From positions 82,961,043-83,025,042 of the forward strand of contig OY997588.1 of assembly GCA_963921825.1 (NCBI GenBank): a DNA stretch of 64,000 nt, in the 5' to 3' direction. Under the pieces are notes generated by a model, which did not search any database, was not told where the DNA came from, and saw only the letters and a program-made list of their open reading frames with translations. Source of the DNA: Erodium maritimum. Lineage: Eukaryota; Streptophyta; Magnoliopsida; Geraniales; Geraniaceae. The position numbers and the translations under genes were made by a program. Shown here piece by piece: positions 55,675 to 64,000 of this stretch. Positions within the stretch are counted from its first letter, which is position 1. Every line of letters begins with the position of its first letter.

Positions 55675-58380
55675 GGCAACCTGTAAGATACCTGAGAGAG
55701 CATGTCATAAGAACACATTTATCTGTGGTTGGATGTCAAGGTCCCACGGACTAGTCCATATTGAGGCTCCTCTCATCATTGTCCAACAGCCATTGAGTCT
55801 AGCTAACGATGTATAACCCTCTTTGCAAGTATACGTGCCTCTCGTATTGAGGGTTCAATACCATCGGTCCGCGCGTCCCCTTATTAGGGTCGGGACCTGA
55901 ATTATGCCCTCAATTATACTCGGTGGAATAATCTCCCCCAATTTAGTCATATCCCAAGCCTCTCCTTCCTGTACTACCAGCTCAGCTACCAACATACTCA
56001 GATTGACTATAGTATTAGCAAGTATATCCAGCAAGTTCCCCAGAAGCCACGGGATCCCTTCGATCAAAGTAGTGCAACCATCCTCAATAGTCTTCCTCAA
56101 ACCTTGGTGTAGGAGAATTAGGGTTTCCCTCACACCCGTCCAGAGCTGACTTGGATCGAGGCTTACCCATGTCATAAGGGAATCCCCCTTTGGGTAATAT
56201 CGTTCTTTAAGTAGACGTACCACTAAACTATCCAGTTTAGAGAGGAATTTCCACCCTATTTTGGAAGGGAGGGCTAAATTCATATCATACATGTCTCAAA
56301 AACCCATTCCACTCTCCTCTTTAGGCCTGCAAAGTTTGGCCCAGTCCGGCCATATAATCGGTTTTGTAGCTCTTGGTCCAATACCTAGCAAGGGCGATAT
56401 GAATCTGGTTTACCGAACTCTAAGGGAGCAAGAATACGCTCATAGCATAAATGGGAAAAGCATGTAGAACCGAATGGACTATCGCCTCCTTCCCCCTATA
56501 GATATCATTTGTCCATTGCAAGCCACGAACTTTGTTGGAAGCCAATCGTAGATGAACTGTAGGATTTTTCCATGTTTCCGACCTAACATATTCGAGACCC
56601 CGAGCAACATCAATGCTTGTGAAATCTCCTGAATACCCAAGGTCGCACACACACAATACAATATGCTTGGGGAGTGTTCGTACTAAAGAAAACTATTGAC
56701 TTGTCCTTGTTAATCACCTCCCCTGACATGTCCCCAAAAAGAGTAAGGATACCTTGAAGGTGTTCGGTTTCTTCCCTATCAACTCTCTAGAAAATGTAGC
56801 CGTCGTCCACAAAGAAAATGTGGGATATAATTAGTGGCCCTCTAGCCACTTCAACCCTATGCAGAATCCTCTCTCCGTTCTCTTGGGATAACATACGAGA
56901 TAACACCTCCATACGGAATAGATTCAAATAGGGGGAAAGTGTATTCCCCTTCCAGAAGCCCCAACCTGCGGTAAAGGGCATAGTACGTTTCCCTCCCGAG
57001 CTGATCGTATATTGTATTGACTGCATACATGCAAGGACAAGATTCCGCTAGTGGGGACCAAAACCAAATGCTCCCATCATCGCTAAAATGAAAGACTACT
57101 CGACACGGTCGTAGGCCTTACTCATGACAAGCTTGAGGGCCATAAGTCCATTTGTCCCCTGGTTCTACGCCGAAGAAAGTGAATCACCTCATATGAGATG
57201 AAAATTTTATCCTGGATTGTTCTACCGGTAACGAAAGCCCCTTGGTTGATTGAGATGATCGGCCCTAGTAGTGGCTTCAATCGGTTAACAAGGACTTTGG
57301 AGGGGATATGAAAACTGACATTGCACAAGGAAATTGGTCGAAGATCCGCAATCTTCTTTGGTGTTTAATTCTTTGGAATGAATACCAGTATTGTTTTGTT
57401 GATGTCCCAATCAATATTCCATGTCTCAATTTCTTCCCGAACAAATCCAATTACTTCACTACTTAGTGTTTCCCAATAATGCTGGTAAAATAGAGGGTTC
57501 AGCCCATCAGGTCCTAGAGCCTTGCTCGGTCCCATTTGGAAGACTACGCTACGAATCTCCTCATTCATGACCTTATCGGCCATCACTCTATTCTGGTCCC
57601 CTGATATCAACTATGGCACCAACGTCGTGCAGCATTTCTGGTCCAACGATGAAGATTTGTTTAGAGTACTATAACAACAGCTCTTGCATACCTGAGTCTC
57701 ATGTAACCTCACATCCGCTATCATTTTCGAGAACTAGGATTTTATTTTTATGTTGCCTCTTAGTGGCTGCCACATGAAAAAACTTCATATTATGGCCCCT
57801 ATGTACCAACCAATGTTGCTTCGCCCGTTGTTTCCAAAAAATCTCATGTCTCAATAAAGCCTGCTCATATTGTTTTTGGATAGCCAATTTGTGGTGAATA
57901 CCTGGGCAGTCCCTTCTATCATTTAACTCCTAGAGGGCACGCTGGCATTTTCTAATGGGTTAATGTTCTCCTTGAAAATTATCTGGTCCCAGACGTTTAA
58001 TGATGCCTCAATGTCCAGGATATGATGTTTAATATGACAGTCTCTTGTCTTTCCCCACTCCTACTGAATGACTTGTCCACATTCTGCGTTATCAATCCAC
58101 CCATTCTCAAAACAAAATTCTCTCTTTGACGGCCCAGACTTGTCTTCCTGAAGCTAAAGCTTGCGTAGTAGGGGCATATGGTCCAAAATAATGTAACCCA
58201 TATTCTGAAGGGATGCTTGTTGGAATCTTGTCCTAGCCGTGGAGGATATAAGAACCTTATCAAGTCGAACCTCCATATGAATTCGCAAATCCTTTCCCAT
58301 GGTCCATGTAAACTGTTATCCCCTACAAGTTCCGGTTTCAAACGGAAGACTGGATCCTTGAGTTGTTAAAGATTCCTATC
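55675..58380 (-). pseudogene. LINE G, proximal part: endonuclease end and reverse transcriptase
   Basis: Minus strand from about 58340: MGKDLRIHMEVRLDKVLISS and ILDHMPLL match the end of the LINE endonuclease. Then EIFWKQRAKQHWLVHRGHNM near 57850, RT block AFQ-like VFQMGPSKALGPDGLNPLFY near 57540, HIPSKVLVNRLKPLL and QGAFVTGR near 57310-57230. The active site reads FFVDDGYIF near 56816-56790 (F-V-D-D in place of Y/F-A-D-D). ALPSKIGWKFL follows near 56270. The reading frame changes repeatedly. The chain stops at element H and resumes at 40133. Confidence 0.85.
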
Positions 58381-59120
58381 TGATCCTAATCTCCACAATT
58401 CCAAGTCAAAAACGAGGCCATGATCACAAAGTACAAATGTGATCACAGTGCAAAACGAGGTAGAACAGAAAACACGGACCAAGCAGATAACAATAGGAAG
58501 AAAAAGACAAATCATAAAAAAACAATTTGTAAACATACTCAGTCGAATCAATGGATAAACGATAAGCAAAAACGAAAAATGACAACGTACGTAAGATGAG
58601 GCGCAAAGTTGAGGAAGCCCTTGCGGCTACGAAAAAGCTCTGAATCGTAAAAAAACTATTATTTTTTATTTGGGGAGAAATCTTTTGAATTTAGCACTTA
58701 GAGAATCCACAATACTAAAAGCCCACAAATTGTGGTAAGGTTGACTGTTAGAATAAAAAACTAATATTTCAGTCTTAAAGTCAGCACTCTAACAGTCAGC
58801 ACCCCTGTAATGCTAGCATGTTCGTGCTGACTGTTCAGCTAAATAATTAAACATCTGTCAAATTTTAAAATACTAGAGTTAAATAAATTTGCAACGAAAC
58901 TAAATTAAATTGTATAAAATTAGAAGGAGGGTAAACTACAAATGCATATCTTGAAGTTGTCACGTTTAATTGATGATTACCCTGAAGTTTAAAGTTAACT
59001 GATGCATACCCTGAAGTTACGAGTTGTAACTCAAAACCCCTCCGTCAGCTAAAATGACGAAAATACCCTCAACTACACTTCAATAAGTATGTTTAAAAAA
59101 TTATTTAAAAATTACTTTTG
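58381..59120. other. No gene recognised, AT-rich
   Basis: Beyond the 5' end of LINE G. It contains a local CAGTCAGCAC / GTGCTGACTG inverted pair at 58792-58842. No protein motif was found. Confidence 0.45.
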
Positions 59121-59210
59121 TTATATATATATATATATAGGAGAGCAATCAGGTGCGAACCCCCTGATTTGGTGCGAACCTGCGCACTTCGTTATGGCCG
59201 TCCGATGTGA
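59121..59210. mobile_element. TA microsatellite and candidate transposon end
   Basis: (TA)n at 59121-59139 is followed by GGAGAGCAATCAGGTGCGAA, then CCCCCTGATTTGGTGCGAAC. GGTGCGAACC occurs twice in 30 bases. The beginning ATCAGGTGCGAACC is similar to ATCAGGTACAAACC after the TA run at 37385. This may be the end of the element carrying the following gene; the other end was not found before 64000. Confidence 0.4.
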
Positions 59211-59639
59211 ATTTCGCGATAGCGCAGATTTGAACGCGTCATCAGTGGCACGCGTCGTAAATAAGTCGCGCGTGGGATTCATTTCAAATGTTTTGCTATG
59301 GTTCGGGGGTATAAACTTACTTTTATCTACCCGTTCGCGCAGAAACGTTTCGTGCTCACCAAAACACTTGCAGAATCGAGTTTTTAGCGAAACGAACATT
59401 TCGGAATCTGATTTTTTGAGCTTCCATTGCCTTGATATTCGTCTTCTGCGCGATTTCGAAGTGAATTTCAATAGTTCATTGTGGTGAGTAACAATTTTTG
59501 GTGTTTTTAGGGTTTAGATTCAATCTTGTTCGTTTGGTTATCTAGCTTTTTGATTATAGTAATCTGTTTTTAGAGAATGAAGAACAAGGTTGCTGAATCT
59601 ACAACATTCTCCAACAGGGACAGCGAATCAGGTAATTTG

Positions 59640-60240
59640 AGGATATAGTGTTTGTAGTTTGCGGATTTTTTATAGGTGCCATGTTTTCAGAGTGCTTGTG
59701 TTTTGCTTTTAGTGTACACCATTTCAAGTGAATAATGAAATACCATGAAATTATTCAAATATGAGATGATTTTGATCTACTTTTGAGGAAAGTCAAGTTG
59801 TTGGTAGAGTTTTTGGGGTTTCTATGTTATGAGTATCTTGTTTTGCGGACTTTGTTTTTCTGTTTTGCGAATAATGAGTCCATGTTTTGCAATTATTCTT
59901 TAACCAATTTGCGGATAAAGACTTTATGTTTTGCGAGCGTGCGCACTCTGGTTTGAGAAACAGTTTTGAATAATCCTGCTTTTGATATTTGCTTATGTTT
60001 ATTGTATGCAAATATGCACATTTTGGTTTGCAGATGTGTTTTGTAGTTGATGCATACTCTGTTATTGTTTGACTTGTTTTGATAATATGCTTTACCTTGT
60101 TTGCGGATAGTGAATTTATGTTTTGCAGATAGTAGATTTATGTTTTGCGGATAGTGAATTTATGTTTTGCGGATAGTGAATTTATGTTTTGCGGAGATGT
60201 AGTATCTTGTTTGCGGGCACTGTTTTTCTTTCCCTAGAAT
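59640..60240. repeat. 22-bp TTTTGCGGATAGTGAAT repeats in intron 1
   Basis: Intron 1 holds many variants of TGTTTTGCGGATAGTGAATT. Four near-perfect 22-bp units lie in tandem at about 60104-60195. Scattered TTGCGGA and TATGTTTTGCG motifs occur back to 59840. This gives a GCGG-punctuated T-rich intron. Confidence 0.8.
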
Positions 60241-61684
60241 ATGCAATGTTTTTGTATATTGTCTCTACTGCTGAAATGCTAACCCTTGTTTGTGAATTAT
60301 AGATAAAACTCCGGATACAGTGGTACCTCTTCTTTTAATGGATAGGTCATCCACAGAGGCTGATGTTGGTGAAGGAAATACGACTCTTGCTAATATGTTG
60401 AAGGAGCAGAAGTCTATTAAGAATAAAAATAAACGAAGACTTTCAATTAAGAAGAAGAAGGTAGCTGAGGTTCGTGAATGTCTCGATGTAGCTGTCCGAC
60501 CTGCTATAGCTGGAAAGAAGAGAGGTGGAGAATTAGCTGTTGAGAAGAAGAATGTTAAGCGCACCAAGGGTTGTGAGTCTGATAGAGTTGTCCCGTTATC
60601 TGATAAGGTTGGCGTGGATGATATTTTGAAGACCAGGTCATCTCCAAAGAGATTGGTTGAGTTGGTGGAGAGTTTGAATAAACGCCAACAAGAAGCAGTG
60701 CGCGAAATTGGGTTTGGGCACATTCTTCATTTGGCTGTGAAGATCATTCCAAGCAAGATTGGATATTACCTGGTGTCTAAGTATAACCATCTTAGCTCAT
60801 CATTGGAATTGCCAGATGCCAAATTGCGTATCACAGAGAATGAAGTGCATGAAACTTTGGGCATTCCAAATGGTGTGCGCGACGTCATAGTCGATAAGTT
60901 GGCCACCCTGTGTAGTGATGAACTTAAATTGTGGCAGCAGCAGTTCGATACAAAAGACAAAGGGGAGATCAAGCGTCTTATCACCAGTAAGCAATTGGTT
61001 GATCAGATGAAGACGCAACTTCAAGGGGGAGATGATTTTAAAAGAAACTTCATGATGTTGTTTGTGACTTGCATGATCGATTCGGGGAATGAGGGTTATG
61101 TGAATCAGTCATGCTTCCGTTCTATCGTTGATGTATCTCACATACAAGATTTTAACTGGTGCAAGTTTTTAGTCAATAAACTTGTGGATACAAAAAAACT
61201 CTGGTTAAAACCCGAGGGTTCAAAGAATTTTTCTGGATCAATCACTTTCTTGTTGGTAAGTTTATTTATTATTTTAACGTATTGCATTTTATGTCTAATA
61301 AAATGTTATGTTATATTCATCTGACATGTCTTTTCTTTTCAATGATGCAGTTGTTTTATCTTGATCGTGTTGAAGTCAGCACGTGTGAGGTTCCTAGGGC
61401 GTGGCCGTCTTTGATTGGATGGAATACTGCATTGGTGAACAAAAGAGTCGGTGATGAATTACAGTGTGAGTCATTTGGAATGGGTCACATACGGAGGGAG
61501 GGTCCTCCACGTGTTAGGGAGGAAGATAATGCTGCTCAGCATCCACCACCTAACGTAAATAGGAATAATGAAAGTGGTGATAGAAATGGTGGAGATCCGC
61601 CGGCCCCGAATACCCCCCCCCCCTTCATAGTGAAAGGTGTTCTGCAGAGGTATTCTATTATTTAATTAATTTTTTTGTGGGGGA

Positions 61685-62270
61685 ATTATGTTTTTCAAAT
61701 GTACAGTTAGGTTTATTGATTGACTTGTTTTTTTTTTTGCGGATAGTGAACATATGTTCTGCGAATATGCTTTACCTAGTTTGCGGACAGTGAATTTATG
61801 TTCTGCGAATAGTGAATGTATGTTCTTCGTTTAGTGATACTGTGTTTTGCGGATTGTGCATATATGTTTTGCGAATATGTTTTTCCCAGTTTGCGGATAT
61901 GCTCATTTTGGTCTGCAGATGTGTGTTTTAGTTGATGCATTCTCTGTTATTGATTGACCTTTTTGCTAATATGCTTTACCTAGTCTGCGGATTGTGAATA
62001 TATGTTTTGCTAATATGCTTACCTTGTTTGCGGATTGTGAATTTATGTTTTGCGTGTATGCTTTACCTAGTTTGCTGATAGTGATTCTTTGTTTTGCGAG
62101 TATGCGCACTCTGTTTTGCGAAACAGTTTTGAGTATTTGCTGCATGTGATTTGTGCCTATGTTTATTGTGTCCAAATATGCACATTTTGCTTTGAAGATG
62201 TGTTTCGTAGTTGATGCATACCCTGTGTTTTATTTGTTTACATTTAATCACATTAACATGCTTTTTTTTT
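61685..62270. repeat. Same TTTTGCG(A/G)ATA repeats in intron 3
   Basis: Intron 3 has more than ten diverged copies of the intron 1 motif (for example TATGTTTTGCGAATATGTTT, AGTTTGCGGATATGC). A longer shared block, ATGTGTTTTAGTTGATGCAT, also occurs in intron 1 at 60033-60055 and again near 62200. The two introns therefore share repeat families, and intron 2, which is short, lacks them. Confidence 0.75.
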
Positions 62271-62966
62271 TATCGTATTCAGAGGATTGCAGAAAGGTTT
62301 CGAATAGCAGGGAATAAGGTTGCAGAAGGCTTTTTGTAATGGCATCAGTTGTTGGTTGAAGGGCACATCGTTGATCCCAATACTGAGTGTTTCAAGACAA
62401 TGTCAACCCTGTTTGATGGTTTGACCGGGAAAAAAAATCCCGAAGAGGCCATGCCTGACACACAAAGTGTGTTGCTGTCACAAGACTCATGGTTTAATCT
62501 ACCCGGGGTTATTGAGACCATTGAGAAATTGATTGAAGCAGCAACACGCGTTGGGGAAGGGTACAAAGGAGGAGAGAAGCCACCTGCTCGTGCCGTTACT
62601 CCACCATCGTTCAGACTTCTTTCACCATCCCAAAAATCGTCTGCCAATGTTCTTTCACCATGCCCTGCTGGATCCACTACATTGTCAAGCCCTGAATGCG
62701 ATAATGTGGTACGGAAATTGTTCGCAAGTAATGATGCAGCCCCTGTGGATAATATTGTTGCAGAACAAACTGAGCCAGAAAAGAATAACAGTGTTGGCGA
62801 TGAGTTTGACACTATTTCTGTTGCTTATGGTATTGGGAAGGAAGCTTGTGACATGGTTGTTGATCATCCAATCGCGGAACGTGAAGCTTCAGATGTTGTT
62901 AACGAAGATGATTGTTTGGCTCTTGCAGTGCAATCAGACCCACTTACTATAGATGATTGTTTATGA

Positions 62967-63949
62967 ACAATTTGTGCTTGTTGAGGAACTTGGAATTGGG
63001 ATGTATTCTGTATTTTATGAAAAATTTGTGCTTGTTATATGAACAATTGCTTGTTATTGTATTTTTTGTATTCTATTCCATTTGTTGCTTATATTTGTTT
63101 TGAATAGTTAATTTCCGGGGAAATGCTGAATTTGCTGTCTGGTGTTCCAGATACTCAAGACATTAACCAGACTAGCAGTCCAAATCGGAATAATGTGTCT
63201 AGACTGGCAGTCCAAATTGGAATACTGTTTCTAGAATGGATTCTAGAACGCTAATAACAATTTCAGACTTTCATGAGAACCTGGACAGTAACTACTAGAA
63301 CAGACATACAAACTGCAAAATTAAGTGAAAATCTATAAAAGTTCTTCTAGATCTAAAAAATATTTTCTAGAGCAGCAGATTGTAGACAAAATGAGAACAG
63401 AATTGTTGCTTCCCAGAAACACGAGTACAAGGTACAAAACACTAGAAATTGTGTTCATTCATTTGTTGCATACAATATTTGTTTTTTTACCAATCCTATT
63501 AAAGTTTGGATATCCTTCCAAAATATTTAAAAGACCAAAACAAACACATTAAAATGGTTTCTAAAAAAATTAAAATCTAAAATACGACTTCCATCCTCCA
63601 AAAAAATAATATAAAAAAACACTTCAAGAAAAATTATTGGACTGTGGAAGTTCAGGAACACTTCCAAAATATTGAAAAGCAACAAAACAAATGAATTAAA
63701 ATGGTTTGTTAAAAAAACTATTAAAATAAGAAAATGGGTGACTATTAAAATGGTTTATTAAACACATAAAAATGGTTTTTAAACTGAATAGTAAAGCAAA
63801 CACATGTTAGTTTTACACTCAGCCGTTAGTTAGTTTTTTGACAGAATCCGTTACTTTGTTAACGATAATATATTTCAACCCAATCCACACGTTTTCAAAC
63901 AGATTTTATTTGAACATTAAGGCGCGAACGCGAAAATTGTGTTCTTCAT
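62967..63949. other. No gene recognised downstream of the Ulp1-type gene
   Basis: T- and A-rich sequence. A GTGCTTGTT(G/A)-type motif repeats just after the stop, and AGACTGGCAGTCCAAAT and its variant AGACTAGCAGTCCAAAT repeat at 63169-63215. No open frame with protein-like composition was found; the 63325-63552 frame is low-complexity. Confidence 0.5.
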
Positions 63950-64000
63950 GAAGAAGTCGAACGCGAACGCGAAGAAGAAGGGCCTTTGCCACTGTGGAGT
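63950..64000 (+). CDS. Possible start of a gene running out of the window
   Basis: An ATG at about 63950 reads MKKSNANAKKKGLCHCGV to the window edge. A basic start followed by G-x-C-x-C-G is how many plant transposon-associated GRF zinc-finger proteins begin. Only 17 codons are visible, so this is a suggestion only. Confidence 0.2.

Larger units (their letters stand above)
59577..62966 (+). pseudogene. Ulp1/Mutator-associated plant gene, four exons, one nonsense codon, protease domain absent
   Basis: Proposed exons: 59577-59631, 60303-61255, 61351-61649 and 62285-62966, all joined at GT...AG with phases that agree. Exon 1 encodes 18 residues. Exon 2 starts with lysine-rich, nuclear-signal-like stretches (KNKNKRRLSIKKKK) and then FGHILHLAVKIIPSKIGYYL, ITENEVHETLGIPNG and NFMMLFVTCMID. 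These fit the conserved N-terminal domain of plant Ulp1-type proteins carried by Mutator-like elements. The exon 2/3 joint gives FLL/LFYLDRV, and RAWPSLIGW follows. Exon 4 carries TAA at 62337-62339, then an open frame to TGA at 62964-62966. The C48 peptidase that normally ends such proteins is absent. It is either a decayed copy or a protease-less family member. Confidence 0.65.

Noticed and set aside
60265-60723. 152-codon minus-strand frame
   Set aside because: It mirrors exon 2 of the Ulp1-type gene, which has a spliced and motif-supported plus-strand reading.
1-64000. Search for tRNA, rRNA, CRISPR arrays, organelle DNA or viral integrants
   Set aside because: No tRNA-like cloverleaf with A and B boxes, no conserved rRNA, no evenly spaced spacer array and no pararetroviral genes were noticed by eye. 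A tool-based scan was not possible.

Overview
This window looks like a gene-poor, transposon-packed stretch of a flowering-plant nuclear genome, probably a eudicot, though the species cannot be told. The evidence is the element content: Ty3/gypsy elements with an initiator-Met primer site or a TGGCGCC-type site, Ty1/copia elements, L1-type LINEs with plant zf-RVT and RNase H ends, and a gene of the Ulp1/Mutator-associated plant type. I see no tRNA, rRNA, CRISPR or bacterial-style gene. Almost every open frame is a transposon remnant or lies in a non-coding LTR.

Layout. 1-790 is the end of a gypsy LTR running in from the left. 791-3941 is degenerate sequence with tandem repeats and a fragment resembling a NAM-associated/trihelix-like protein. 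3942-28645 is a tandem pair of ~3.5-kb units (A1, A2), followed by the start of a third unit at 28646. A1 is split by a three-deep nest: a solo copia-type LTR D (7409-25074, target duplication CAAAG) contains gypsy element B (7669-16702, duplication CGTGG) and copia element C (16720-23508, duplication GGTAG). 29100-33948 holds two copies of an ORF1-only, poly(A)-tailed retroposon (E1, E2). E2 is split by LINE F (31614-33454), which has an internal inversion. 33949-39240 is mostly unassigned and holds tandem duplications, a MITE-like fold-back, TA microsatellites and a large hairpin. 39240-58380 is one L1-type LINE (G, minus strand) split by gypsy element H (40134-55674, duplication GGCAA). Element I, an Athila/Tat-like non-autonomous element (43768-49679, duplication ACAGC), has in turn inserted into the gag gene of H. 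59577-62966 is a four-exon gene of the Ulp1-associated transposon type, with one in-frame stop and no protease domain. The last 50 bases may begin another gene.

How the parts relate. None of the three gypsy elements seen with both LTRs encodes reverse transcriptase or integrase: B and H keep broken gag genes, and I keeps only gag and protease scraps. They would have needed enzymes from other copies. E1 and E2 encode an RRM plus AT-hook ORF1-like protein, have no ORF2, and share a stem-loop plus GCTTATAAAA-like 3' end with a LINE fragment in the same window. This suggests mobilisation in trans by a LINE partner. The insertion order can be read from nested target duplications and, for D, from an empty-site comparison with the neighbouring tandem copy.
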